From NCBI GenBank assembly GCA_033239125.1, contig BSWB01000001.1:9188501-9252500 (forward strand): DNA of 64,000 nucleotides. Reading direction: 5' to 3'. How positions within the stretch are numbered: the first letter of the stretch is position 1; every line of letters begins with the position of its first letter. Shown here in pieces: positions 44,606 through 56,429 of this stretch. The position numbers and the translations under genes are program-made. Origin of the DNA: Fagopyrum homotropicum (lineage: Eukaryota > Streptophyta > Magnoliopsida > Caryophyllales > Polygonaceae). Below the pieces are notes generated by a model. It had not been told where the DNA came from, made no database searches, and worked only from the letters and a program-made list of their open reading frames with translations.

Positions 44606-46915
44606 TGTAACACCCCAGATTCTCGGAACCCGGGACGTTACTGGTTAGGACCTCACAATGGGTCCCGACCTTAGTTTGACAACAATATTACAAGGATCTT
44701 GCAACAAGACACAGATAAGAAAAACCGAAATTCATAAAAGTGTATTTTTAAAAGGATGAATACAACAAGGTCTAACAGCCTATCGTACTTAAACAACGGG
44801 AAAGACTATATGTCTTAACAATAGGGAAAGACAACCAAGCAACAACCCAAACCCCCACTCTAAGGAGTACGGAGACCCGGCTGACCACTACTTCCGGATC
44901 ACTCAGCTGCTGCTCTAACCTGCGGTAAATCTAAAAACACAACAAAATAACCATTAGCTAGTTATCTAAACATTAGGAGAATAATAATAGCACACACACA
45001 CACATAAAATAATAAACACTCATCATGCTCTCAAACAATCCATTTATTATCTTTGCTTAGGTCATTCACTCTTACTAATGATACTTATTTTGTGACACGA
45101 GGGATTCCCAAACCTCACCTCCACTCCCGTGTAACCATCAGGAATGGATCCGATGCATCTCACCATGTACCTACATGGTCTGGGTATAGAGAACCTCCCA
45201 GTCTCCTGGCAGAGCTGGGCAGTGATGTCACGGCCCGTTATACATACACTTGGGCCTTAAAACAGAATAATAACCGTCGTCCTATCAAGTTATTATTATA
45301 AACGCACATTGCACACACCACTATTATCATTCAACTAGCATCCAGAAACCAGCTAAGTAAGTCGCAAGGACTTACCTGAATCAGTTCCAAAAATCCCGAA
45401 ACAATGCTTCCACTTGATTCCACAAGAACAACAACTCAACCACATGGTTATCAAAGGACAAACTTTGATCAAAACCCATCCACTCCTTAGAAGTTCCTTA
45501 ACTTATAATTTTACGGGGTTATCTAAGAAAGATCTCAACTAACCCTATATTGGCGTAAAAGACGGTATCATCCTTAGGTCCGGAAAGCTTCAAGATACTA
45601 ATAAGGGTTAACTTCAACCGCTCACCTACATAACTCGCGTTTACTAATCTAGTTATCGTTTAATCAAAGCATCCTAACATAATAGAGATGTCACTATATA
45701 TATATGTGTGTGTGTGTATATATATATATATATACCAAAAGGCTACTGAGTCAAGGTACTAAGCTAACAGATGCAATCTAGACTAAACTAACAGACTACA
45801 CTACTCATAAACATAACTTAGTTTACTAATAACCCACGTTAAAGCTTAATCATCTAGGTGTAGTTAACAACTTAACACTAACAAAATCCATCCCTGACTG
45901 AATCTTAAACCAAAAACCCCTTCAACACTTACCTATGCATTGCAACCATACCGACCCTCGTCCTACACGTCTACTGCTACAACCGAACTACCCTAGACCA
46001 ACAACCCAATCCAACACTACTAATCTAACCGTTATATATATACTATACTGTAAACGCTACACACGTACACAAGCTTGCAAGGACAAGGAAACTCACCGCA
46101 CTGATACGTCCCCCAACAGCCGCTCGATGACGCTCAAACTTTTGCAGGGAACACAACAACTTGTTTCGATCGGAACAGAACTCGAAAGGAGCCCGTCGAG
46201 CCTGCGAAAAGAAGGCAAGGTCAATCGGTAACAAATCCCGATTCAAGGTCTGCGGAAAGAAAGAGCCCAATCGAGTCTACGTCGATCTGAGTTTGGCGAG
46301 AGAGGGAGGGGAATGATTTTACCTAACAAGGATGGTCGTTACACCGTATGCTAGTTCCCATCGACTGAACCGGCCTCCTCGTCACAGTCTCGCAAGGGCT
46401 AAGGTGTCGTCTCCTGTTGCTCGTGATGAAAATGGATGCTGACTCGCATGGGCGGTTTCGTTGCTTCGTCTCACAAGGCCAAGATATGGGAGCAGGAGAG
46501 AGAAATCGGGGTTGTTGGAGAGATAGAATTCAAAGTTGTTGGGAGGGAGAAGAAAAGGGGTATGGGGGGCCCGCCGCTTGTGTTGCTCAAAGTGGGAGGA
46601 GTGGGGTTGTACGCATTAGTTAAGGAAAGAAAGAAAAGCAAGTGGGCTTGTCCAGTCATCACAATTAATGGGCCTTATGGTTGCCAAGAGAAAGGCTAAA
46701 TAAATAAATAGAAATGGGCTGCTGCTAAGGAAAATAAGGAGTTGGCCCCGCCGGCTGGTTAAGGAGATACGAAGACTAGGCCTGCCAAGCCGGTTAGGGA
46801 AATGAGAGGCTGGGCCGGCAAGATAACTTCAATCCGCTAGTGATCCCGCATCGAGTACTCCGATAAATAAATTATTCGGATTGAACTTCCGAAATAGAAA
46901 TTTTGGGGTTTTACA
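44606..46915 (-). repeat. Tekay-2 5' LTR (2310 bp)
   Basis: Partner of 37824-40152. The 19-bp length difference is explained by the microsatellite (45695-45734, 40 bp, against 60 bp). Hairpin at 45357-45375. A TATA-like TATTTATTTATTTAGCC sits near 46696-46712 on the minus strand. Confidence 0.93.
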
Positions 46916-46920
46916 GGGAT

Positions 46921-47425
46921 AGTTTTTGTAATCTAGCGAACTTTTTAATAGCGAGAGGCGCCCCCCCTTTCTTGTCAACTGGTTCCAGTAGCTCGTTGTA
47001 ATCCCCAATGACTATCATTGGTAAGCTAATGGTATTCATTTCTCCCGCAAGTTGTGTCCAAAACTCGTTTTTGATTTGCTCATTAGGGGAGCATAAATGA
47101 AGAAAATCATAGATTCGAAATTAGTGTGATTATTTGTATGTTTAACCATAAGGTATGTGTCGGAGGATTTAATAATCTTGATTTTTTCGCCCTTAAGTTG
47201 ATATTCTTTCCATAATAGGCACAAACCCCCTGCGTACCCCATTGCTGGAATGAAAAAAATTCTATCGAAACCTGCGCTTTTCCATACAATTTCATCTGGT
47301 TCATCCTTAGCTTTTGTTTCAGCCAACATAATCATTTGAATGTGTTCATTTTTACATGTGATATTGATGTTAGTCCAAAAGTTCTTTTTCTTCATACCCC
47401 TACAATTCCAAAATGCGATCTTCAT
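46921..47425 (-). pseudogene. LINE ORF2, endonuclease N-terminal part
   Basis: ATG at 47423-47425 opens MKIAFWNCRGMKKKNFW, the start of an L1 apurinic-type endonuclease. It continues with MIMLAETKAKDE (catalytic E region) and IDRIFFIPAMGYAGGLCLLWKE. The frame shifts near 47036, after which MIVIGDYNELLEPVDKKGG (the GDxN motif) is legible. Tekay-2 interrupts it at 46915/46916. This endonuclease nicks target DNA to prime reverse transcription. Confidence 0.85.
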
Positions 47426-49257
47426 TTAAACCTTTCAACTACCAGTAGGTGTTTGAATCCCTTTGTTCCAAACCTAATCTCAATTTTCTCCGTTATTCCG
47501 ATACTCCACTTCATTATAGTGAGGAAGATGAAATTCGTCCAAAAGTTCTTATACCAACAACTCTTTTGTTTATTAGTGGTATATGGGATTGGAAGTGTTT
47601 TTTCTAAGTCAAACCTAATTGATGGAGACATAACGTACGCTTTGTTATTGATGGGTTTCGAATTACGGCCATCAGAATAAAAGGGGCAATTCGGACATAC
47701 AGAAATTATGAGTCTGCGGAGACAGATATCGGGATACCATAATTTTAGTACCTTCTCATTTGGCATTTGTATTCTCATGTAACATTTTGTTTTAAACACA
47801 ATTTGATTATGAAATTTCTCTACAAGCGCCAACTTTATTTTTAACCCTTTATAAAGTTGGCAAAATGGGTAAAACATAGTCTCAAAACAACTTTTAAAAA
47901 CATCAGGATCTCTACAATGAATACTAGCATATAGATACACCTTGTTTACCACATCTAGATATTGTCTTGTAATCCTTTCATCATTCATGATTCTAGGATA
48001 AACTTCTGGATGTTGTACATTGATCTTTGTTAATATCCTGTGAAAGGATTTGTTCTTATTATTCGTTAGTCTTGTTTCCGCATCAGTGTTGTTGTTCCCT
48101 CCGTGCATAATCCCTTCACACTCCGACACAACCTTCATAAGCCTACCAGTCAAGTAGCTGAACATAGTTACCATCTGCATAGACATCAAAACACAAGTAG
48201 TGTATAGAAATTTATTCATAAATATAGTACTTTTTACGAAGTTATTAATTTAGAACTCAGACTTATTTTTATTCCACATTTCTTGATGCTTGAAGTTCCT
48301 GGTTTGTGGTTGTATCTCACACGATAACCCTTTGGTAGTCAAACCTTGGCCATTGCTGGTGCAATAAGTAACTGGGCCTACAACACAAAAACTCGAAAAG
48401 CAGGAAACACAGTACGAGCAATTTGACACCAGCATACATTTTACTAAGAAGAGTCTTCTACTAAGTAGATTTGCCACAAATTTAACATAATTCACTAGCA
48501 GGTGTTGGTCTAAAATGACGGTCTCAGTTTTCCTTGTGTTTTTCAACCTGCAAAGATTCAATAAAGAAGGCAGACGACACCAATTGCAAACAAATATGTG
48601 CACATCAGTATTTAAACTATCCATATTTTCAATTAAATCTAAGTAATGTAGGATGTTGTTAATTCTGGAAGAATACATGAGGATTTTCGTATAGTTAATC
48701 AAAATAGATCGCTGATGAAAGAACATATATGCTTTCTCATTGCAGTGTAAATAACTATTTATCAGATTACTAATATTGTTCTGTGTTTTAAGATGCTTAT
48801 GTTTGCTCTTTCTTTCTCTAGATATTCCACAGATCATACTCAGCAAGAAAGGTTCAATAATACCATCTACTGATTTAGTATTACCCTGAACAAAACTAGG
48901 ATTTTTGATTCGGAAAGAGTTCCGAGAGGGGATAAAGTGTTTACCTTTTTGGTCAATCGTAAGTCTCAGTTTCTTCCTCCATGGGAGTTTGTCACTAGCC
49001 CTCATAGAAGCTATCACGCCCACATACGCCTTCTTGTTGAATCGAGATCTGATTTCTCGTCCTTTTGGAATCCGGCAGGTCGAAATGCAGAAGGAAAGCA
49101 CGGATCTGCTATCCTGCCGAAGCACCTTTCGTAGTAGTGACCATAGTTCTTTCCTCGCCCCCCTTTCACCTTTCTCTCTGTCAATCTCCAGTTCGTAGAT
49201 GATGAAGACTTGTCCCTTCTTCTTTCTTTCATTCGCGCAGAAGAGATAGGATGCCAA
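47422..49257 (-). pseudogene. LINE ORF1-position reading frame (no domain recognised)
   Basis: One minus-strand frame is open from 49257 (no ATG there; a TTG) to a TAA at 48250-48252. It continues in the same frame with ATG 48217-48219 to the TGA at 47422-47424, about 610 codons in all with a single in-frame stop. It sits where L1 ORF1 belongs. I do not recognise a domain: it is rich in Lys, Arg, Asn and Cys (for example CPNCPFYSDG, VSNCSYCVSCFSSFC) but has no CCHC knuckle. The end overlaps the ORF2 start in an ATGA arrangement. It could be a diverged ORF1 or sequence carried by the LINE. Confidence 0.45.
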
Positions 49258-50369
49258 ATAAGCACCTCCATGTGTTCTAGCAACACAATCACTAAATACG
49301 CACGCCTTTCTGCTAAACTCGCAATGGGAGAAACGAGTTGGATGCTTCAGGAATGGTTTGGCGAGACCATGCCTCCATCTAGTCCAACCTCTGAGCTAGA
49401 TTCTCCAAAGGTGTGATTTGTGGTTTTTGATCTTCAAATGAGTACAGATCCAACATCCGGAGCGCTTACAGATAGGAGATCGAACTGTCTTTTGGGGAGT
49501 TTCAAGGATGATTACCGCCGGTTGATTTTTTGGATTGTGACGGCTGTTTTTCTTTAGGGCTTTGTGGCTACAGAGGTTTGGAGATGAGATACGAGAGGCG
49601 CGTTGAAGCGCGTTCATTTCTAGGGCTTTGTGGTTTTTTTTTACCTTCGAATCTATGAGAATAAGGTATTATTGCTCTAAAAAAGAAGAAAGAAGATGAT
49701 TTATTTAATTAATAAATTAAAAGATAAAAGAATTCACTATTCCATGTGTCAAAGATTACGCCTTATATTAAATAAAAAGATAGATACAAACTTTCTTTTA
49801 ATATATTAAAAAAAAAGAAGTCACTATTGAGATGTGTAATTTAATATATTAATAAATTATAAAAAAACACGATACACCATTTTTATTAACAAAAATACTT
49901 TAGTTGATAAAAGTTAAATAAAATTAAGCTCTTGATTTTTTTTTATTAAAATTAAAACACATTAACATATATACGTATATTAAAAAAGTATGTTTAGTAT
50001 AGATACAGATATGTATAACTATATATAAAGTTATTTTGGATAAGTTTTATCTAGGATAATTATTCTATTAGTATAATTTGAAGTATATTTAGTATATGTA
50101 TACATGTATATATATAGACAAGCTTGATAAGTAGATAAATTTAAGTTCTAAAATAGGATAATTATTCTATTAGTTTTATAACTCTAAAACATGGCAACTA
50201 TATATTAAATTATTTTTTAAAAATCAAAATTTTAAGAAAATGACATGTGACATGTTATTGTTAAGAATGAACAACATTGAAGTAAATGTTTTGGCTTTAA
50301 TATAGTATATAGACCCAACAATTCAAAGTCAACAAGATATCAAAATACTAAGAAATTGACCCAACAGTT

Positions 50370-50669
50370 TTAAGTCAACAATTCAAATGACCAAGAAATC
50401 GGATCACCAATACCAAGAACAAAGTCTAATCGGAAGGGAACCCGGAAAATCAAACCTGAAACGAGAGAGGACTCCTTCAATTTCTTAGCAAGACCATCTG
50501 AAGTTGAAGGATTGTCCGCCATGAGAAGCTCTTTCACGAGATAAACGTGAGCAACAAGAACTTCACCAAGCGGCCTGAGGATCTTGAACCTGGTTTCGTG
50601 GATCCACACATCCCCGTTGCCGCTAATGGTGCCATATAGGGCGTTCAGACCTGAGAACGAGCAACCCAT
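50370..50669 (-). pseudogene. STK16-like kinase exon fragment (copy 3)
   Basis: Third copy, minus strand, ATG at 50667-50669. Length matches copy 1 and it has several replacements (for example GEVLVAHVYLVKE, NPSTSDGLAKKL). The frame has stayed open in all three copies despite loss of the glycine loop and of every downstream kinase exon. That could reflect the short age of the duplication rather than function. Confidence 0.65.
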
Positions 50670-51041
50670 CTCTCTCTTTCTCCCTTCTCTCTTCCTCTCT
50701 CAACGATCACTTCCCCTCGTTGTGTCTAGTCTTTACTCGATCGATCTTTGACTTTTTGCACATTTTCAATTGGTGGTTCAATTTCGTCGAAATTACAAGA
50801 AATCGCTCTTTTTATGCTCCCAAAACATCATTTCTTTCATAAAACTACCTCAATTTCTTAATATTCACCAAACTCGTTCTAATCATTATGGTAAGCACAC
50901 TTTTTATGTTTAATTAACTAAAATTTGATATTATGGGGCCTCAAAAAAATGGGTTCTTGTGTTGTTGGGACGAATGACACCCTTTGTTGGACGGGCTTGA
51001 CCATAATACATCCAGTATCCTGCTCATCCTGCTCATACCCG

Positions 51042-51480
51042 CAGTACAAAAAATAATTTAATTGGCGACGGTTAATGGTGACGGCAGAAAAGTCATTTGT
51101 CAATAATCAACGGCGACGGCAAACGGGGCGTAGCCAGAACAGGCGACGCAAAAGTTTTTTGCGACGACATTTTGTAGTCGCCAAAAATTAGTGTCGCATG
51201 TTGGCGACGGTTCTTATCCGTCGCCAAATTTTCGCGTCGGCTAAAGCCGTCGCCGTTCAGTGTGTTGCAAACTTTTAAATTTTAAAATTTAAAATTTGCG
51301 AACTTTGAAATTTTAAATTTGGTGCGAAATTTGGTGCGAAATGTAAATTTGGTGGGAAATTTTGTATTTTTGGCGACGGCATTGAACCGTCGCAAAATTT
51401 TAAAATGTGTTTAAATATTAATTTTTTGCAACGGTAACCTGCTGTGACAAATTGTAAATTTGGTGGAAAAATTCTACCAC
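51042..51480. repeat. CACTA terminus, copy 3, with mutated end
   Basis: Unit-3 counterpart. The terminal word is CAGTACAAAAAA, so the invariant CACTA is broken. Subterminal GGCGACGG repeats are still recognisable. A terminus with this change would be expected to be immobile. Confidence 0.7.
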
Positions 51481-51707
51481 ATCTTGTAAAACTATATCAC
51501 AACGTGTATTATTTGAAAACATCTAAATGATTGCATCAAGCTGCAACAACAATTTTCATAAACCAAAAGAACGTATTTAACATTCAAAACAATCAAAATA
51601 GCATGATTCGAAGTGTAAATAAGTTCGCAATCTGAAAGTACAAAACCTAGATGTCCTTCATCTTTAACAAAGTGGTAATGAATTTCACAATCACACATTT
51701 CCACGAT

Positions 51708-54024
51708 CTAAACATCTTCTACTTGGACAAATTCTTCATCAACTGCATCATGTTACGCTAAGGTTGTGTGCACGCAATAAGCCTTAAATTTATACTCGTT
51801 ATATTTCTCCTAACTCCTAGCGAACCCGCAGTGTACGGGACGTTTTGTAGTAGGGATAGTATTCCGAGGTCGAACACAAGGACTTAGGTGAGATTGATTC
51901 GATTAGTGACTAAAGATAGTGAAAGCCTAGGCTAAGAAAGAAGAAAGGAAATAAGAAATGAAAATCTCAATGTTTTTGGTTGGTTTTTAGGTAATCAATC
52001 AAGGATCTCAAGTCATGCGGAATAAGCAATCAACTAGTTAACACCACAAGTAAACAAAGCAAACACGAAATATATGATCAAAGAGAGAAAAGGCGGATTC
52101 TAGGGGTTGGAAATTCCGGTTATGGCATGGGACTCAAGCTATCTAATCATTCCTTGGATTACTAAAGTATGTTGGGAGTAAATGTTTCTAGGTTGGGATC
52201 AATCACCGGGTAAGTCTCATGATCCTCTAGTCCGTTCCTAAGGTCTCATCACCGGGTAAGTCTCAAAGAGTCTAAGGATAGGAATTCTATACAAACCGGA
52301 TAATATTCTAGGGATCTAACCTCTCTTTACCGGGTAAGTCTCGGAAAGGCAAGTCCTAAACAACTATCCTAGCACACTTAGTCCAATAACAGCTTATGAG
52401 GCTCACTACTACCTAGAGTTTGTCATCTTCGATATCTAAGAGTAAGAATCACCGGGTAGGTCTCTTCTAACACTTAGTTGCTAACACTAGGTCACCCTAG
52501 GATAGATTTAACTCAACAAACACTAGGATTTTAACATTCTATCATTCTAGAACTTAGACTCATTAAATCAAACGAACCAGGCAAACCACGGGCTGTTCAT
52601 CTACTTCCACGGCCGTGGACTGGCAAGAACAAACCGTGGACTCCAACAGTGGCTCTGTCCAAGTAAACGAATCATCCAAGGGCAAATCTAAGTCCATCCT
52701 ATCATAGTCCTAGCCATAACCCTCTTTTCCTTACCCTAGAATCACATCTATCTAGCCAACGACATTCATCATCACAATCAAAATCATCAAACATAAAATC
52801 ATGGCATCCATTTACAAGATAATGAAGAGAAAGAGAGAAACGAGTGAATCAAAGAAAACGAAGCTGAATTTGAGATTTAGAAAGACTCACAATCCTTCAA
52901 AAGAAGGTTTAATCGATTCTTACAACCCTAGAAAACGATTCCGATAATCTTCACTAAAATCTATCAAGGGCTAATGGTGTGTGCTCTTCTCTTCTTCTTC
53001 AATGGAGCTTTTCCTTTTCTCCAAGAGTTGCTCCAATCCAAGCTTCCTCTTGAGAGAATCTTCTTGTTGAGAATGTGGTAGAGAGTGGTAGTGAGAGTGG
53101 ATGATGGGAGATCCTTTTTCAGCCTTGCAGGACAACCTTTTATACTACAACTTTGCAAGAGTCGGCCATGAGATCGTGGCACAGCTGTCACAACCGTTTG
53201 GCAAAAACCACGGTCAGATTCCACGGCCGTGGAAGTGCCAGTGACCGTGGTTTTGGTGCCTCAGCTTGTTTTGGATCATTGAGTCACGTTTTGGTGCATG
53301 GCTTGCACCAACAAGGTCCCAAGTGTCTTCCTTGGCTCCTAGCTTGCATCCTAATGAGTCCGAGGGTGTGTCATCTCGAGGAACGATCCTTGAATGTATC
53401 GATTAAGCTCCTAAACCTTCCAAAATACCTACAAAGCAATGCAAAGTCCGTGTAGACGTCTATCTCGACAAAATACGTGAATTGAGTGCGAACGTCGTGA
53501 ACTAGTGCTAAACCATGCATGAATGAGCGGAAAATCTATCTAGATGATTACCTAAACCTAAGCCATAAATCGTGTTATCACATTATTTTCGCTAATTGGT
53601 TCCTTTTTTGATGCTACATGATCTCCATCTCCAATAGACTCTTTTTGATGTGCACTAGTTGCAACCTATAAAATATGAAATAATAACAATAGTTTAGGTA
53701 GAGAAAATTTACGGTAACGAAGTCTTATGCACATAGATGAGCATTTACTTATTAAACAGGGAATTTTTAAAGAATTTAAAGTTCTAGATTACCAAAACTA
53801 ACGTGTGTAAGTGAATGCGAGATTCTCCCTTCATTTACTTGAAGATGCTCCCTAACTACCGCTCTTCCAAACAAGAGCCGGTTTTGGCATTTCCTACAAG
53901 GACAATATATGCTAGAACCAACTTCTTTATTGGCATATGCAAACTCTAAAAATTCGTCTAACTTTTCAGAATATGACACAGAACATCTAGTTCCCCAATC
54001 AATCCATGACTTATCTAAAGGCAT
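51708..54024 (-). pseudogene. CACTA-derived mini-gene, copy 3, exon 2 split by solo LTR
   Basis: Exon 1 (53803-54024) still encodes MPLDKSWIDW and CPCRKC, with the donor context changed from CACAG|GT to CACAC|GT. Exon 2 is cut by the solo LTR at 51751-53580, with its start at 53581-53665 and its tail at 51708-51750. The gene is disrupted. Confidence 0.62.
51751..53580 (-). repeat. Solo LTR of the Athila-C family (1830 bp)
   Basis: Reads TGATAACACGATTTATGG ... AGCGTAACA on the minus strand and aligns along its whole length with the 5' LTR at 60709-62525. Flanked by CATCA (51746-51750) and CATTA (53581-53585), a 5-bp duplication with one later change; units 1 and 2 show the unoccupied CATCATTTTCGC. 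No internal retroelement sequence is present, so it arose by LTR-LTR recombination. It has a TATA box at 53136-53145 (minus) and four ACCGGGTAAGTCTC-type motifs. It splits exon 2 of the CACTA mini-gene. Confidence 0.92.
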
Positions 54025-54360
54025 TGTAATCACCTCAGATCACCTACATATATATGCACATTGAAACAGATAAATAAGTATACAAGCTTGCAACAAACAG
54101 ATAGCTTATGAACTAAACTTCACAACAGTCCAAATTAATTTCATCTACGTGCCATGACAATCTATGTGGCATCATTGAGCTAGCAAGCAAGCACAAGAAT
54201 AAAGTATATCTAAACAATTTTTTTTTTGTGGAATTATAGGTTATTGCCTCGATTAGGATGTAGTGATTTGAGTTTTAACCAATAGAAACAAGGAACTTAT
54301 TTTGATAAAGATATTTCAATATCCCATATCAAGTATAGCCCTAAATAGAGTTGAGTATAA

Positions 54361-55257
54361 GGTTAATGAATTATCGACATCTATATTTAGGGTGAAATCT
54401 CATCAGATTAAGTGAATATAAATTTGTGTGTAATTGAACTTGTGAAATCTCACAATACGAGAATACGCAATATAAATTCTGTAATAACCAAAAATTTTAA
54501 ACTCCATTTAAATCCGGATCCAACCGGATTCCGATCCGCCAACTTTTATTCTTTTAAATAAAATAAAACGATACTTAAATTCTATCAGTTTATGTGATCT
54601 TGATTCACATAAAATGATAAAGTATGTAACCGGAAATAATTTTGTACAGTTAAAATAAAACCGAAGAGCGGTTCCGTGCGAGTTACGATCTATTTATCGG
54701 CCCATCTTAGTTAGATGAGTAGGCCCAATGGAACCGGCCCAAATTTCAGGTCAGCCCAGCCCATAATCCAATTAACCTAAACCCTAATCAGCTTCCTTAA
54801 TCATACTTAATTCTAAACCTAATTTCTCCCCCTAATCTAATTACACTACCTAATCGATCGTCCAATTCCCCCATCCGTCGCAGTCGACTCGCACCAGGAG
54901 GATCTTCACCGGCACAGGGGAGCTGTTCTTCGTTTCTTCCAGGCAAGTCACCGCAGGGGCGCCAAGGAGTGGCACAAGGGCGGTGACACACTTCATGGCC
55001 GGCGCTGGCGAAGGTGCAGGGAGCGCTCCGGTGAGAGGCGTCACCCTCAGAGGCGGGGACAAGGACCCGCTGGGGCGGTGATGCAACAAAAGCTTTGCTT
55101 CGTGAACGATCCTCACTCCTAAGTGCTTATAACTCCTTCCTTAGCTTCTTTTAGTCTTCTTCTTCTGGACCAAGGAGTTAGTAGCATAAACCGACACAAA
55201 TGCAATAAAAAGACTCTAAAAACTATCCTAAATGATAGTGATTCCATCACCTATCAA
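54361..55257 (+). repeat. Chromovirus-like LTR fragment and unassigned sequence
   Basis: After unit 3 ends there are about 120 bp of unassigned A/T-rich DNA. TGTAATAACC at 54480 then opens a stretch resembling the start of the Tekay-1 LTR (CACATAAAATGATAA near 54607 against CACATAAAATAATAA near 6033). From about 54690 it becomes GC-rich with GGCCCA-type words. The 88-aa frame on the minus strand (54850-55116) has no recognisable domain. The fragment is cut by, or abuts, the truncated Athila-A LTR at about 55258. No gene supported. Confidence 0.4.
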
Positions 55258-56429
55258 AGGCTCACTACTACCTAGAGTTTGTCATCCTTGGTACCTAAGG
55301 TCAAGAATTACCGGATAGGTCTCTTCTCTCGCTTAGTTTGCTAACACTAGGTCACCCTAGGATAGATTAAGCTCAACAAACACTAGGATTTCAACAATCT
55401 AACATTCTAACATTCAGATTCATCAATACAAGCAAGTCAGACAAAATCAGGGGTAGTTCATCCACTTCCACGGCCGTGGTCTTGCAAGAACAAATTGTGA
55501 TTTACAACACCAGCTAGGTTCGAGCAAACAAATCATCCAAAGGTACGTGTAAGTCTATTTTATCATAGTCCAAGCCATAACCATCATCCCCTTACCCTAG
55601 AATCGCATCTATTTAGCCAACAACATGCATCTTAACAATCAAACTCAACAAGCAAACATTCATAGCTTCCATAGTAAGGAAATGAAATGAAAGAGAAAAT
55701 GAAACAAGTAGAACAAGCTGAATATAAGTTTGACACAAGACTTACAACCTCTTCAAAGAAGGTCCAAAACGTTCCTTACAAACCCTTGCAAATGTCTTCT
55801 ACCAAAATCACTCAAAATCACTCTAAAAACTATAAAACTAGTGTTCTTCTTCTTCTTCTTCTTCTTCAAATGAGAGTATTTTCTTCCTCTCCAAGAGTAG
55901 CCTCCAATCCAATGATGTGTAATGAGAGAGTGTGGGAGAGAATTGTGTGTGTCCAACCCTCCTGCAACAGCATGCAGGACTACTTTTTATACTCCATCAA
56001 GGGCAAGGGTCGATTATGGAGATCGTGGGACAGTTGTCACAGCTGTGCAGAGAGAACCACAGCCCATTTCTATGCCCGTGGAAGTCCCAGTGACCGTGGT
56101 TTTGGTGATTCGGCCTTCTTTGGATCATCAAGCCACAAGTTGGTGCAAGGCATGCACCAACAAGGTCCTATGTGCTCCCCTTTGCTCCTAGCTTGCTTCC
56201 CAATGAGTCCGGAAGTGTGTCATCACGAGGAACGATCCTCGAATGTATCGATTAAGCTCCAAAAGCTCCCAAAATACCTACAAAACATGCAAAAGTCCGT
56301 GTAGACGTCTATCTCGACAATATACATGAATTAAGTACAAACGTCATGGACTAATGCCAAACCGTGCATGAATGATGGGGAAAACTACCTAAATGAGTGC
56401 CTAAACTAACGTCATAAATCGTGTTATCA
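55258..56429 (-). repeat. Athila-A 3' LTR, truncated
   Basis: Related to the solo LTR at 51751-53580 from GGCTCACTACTACCTAG onward; on the minus strand it starts TGATAACACGATTTATGA (56429). The distal part (equivalent to 51751-52390) is missing. TATA box TATAAAAAG at 55983-55991 (minus). One motif of the ACCGGGTAAGTCTC family (ACCGGATAGGTCTC, 55310-55323) and one CCACGGCCGTGG palindrome (55468-55479) remain. Confidence 0.8.

Larger units (their letters stand above)
37824..46915 (-). mobile_element. Defective Tekay-type chromovirus (Tekay-2), 9,092 bp, inside the LINE
   Basis: Minus-strand LTR retrotransposon flanked by the perfect duplication GGGAT (37819-37823 and 46916-46920), inserted in the LINE endonuclease coding region. 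The LTRs (37824-40152 and 44606-46915) read TGTAAAACCCC...GGGGTGTTACA on the minus strand. PBS and PPT are recognisable. pol is heavily frameshifted and has an internal deletion between integrase and chromodomain. Gag was not found. It is a different family from Tekay-1 (LTRs largely unalike) but close in pol. Confidence 0.93.
34171..49656 (-). mobile_element. L1-type LINE on minus strand, split by Tekay-2
   Basis: Flanked by a 15-17 bp target duplication GAGAATAAGGTATTATT (34154-34170 and 49657-49673); unit 1 near 22563 shows the empty site. The poly(A) tail appears as the T run at 34169-34177. Without the Tekay-2 insertion the element is about 6.4 kb, the usual size of a full-length plant L1. 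Order along the minus strand: 5' end, ORF1-position frames, ORF2 endonuclease, [Tekay-2], rest of endonuclease, RT, zf-RVT, RNase H, poly(A). ORF2 has several frameshifts and stops, so it is inactive. Confidence 0.9.
22885..49984. repeat. Tandem segmental duplication unit, copy 2
   Basis: Head-to-tail copy of the unit at 1-22884. It is about 11.6 kb once the LINE at 34171-49656 and its target duplication are removed. It lacks the MITE and the Tekay-type element of copy 1, so it supplies their empty sites: the junction near 22989 for the MITE and the one near 28396 for the Tekay element. It has about 66 bp (around 29603-29668) that copy 1 lacks. Confidence 0.93.
49985..54360. repeat. Tandem segmental duplication unit, copy 3 (partial)
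   Basis: Collinear with 1-2930 and with 22885-25410, interrupted by the solo LTR at 51751-53580. Collinearity ends abruptly after GAGTTGAGTATA at about 54360, almost exactly where the foldback element begins in copies 1 and 2. The integrase fragment and CWC15 are therefore absent here. The CACTA terminus is more worn (CAGTA instead of CACTA at 51042). Confidence 0.9.

Noticed and set aside
54850..55116. 88-aa ORF in GC-rich DNA
   Set aside because: No recognisable domain, inside a retroelement-like fragment; composition explains the open frame.
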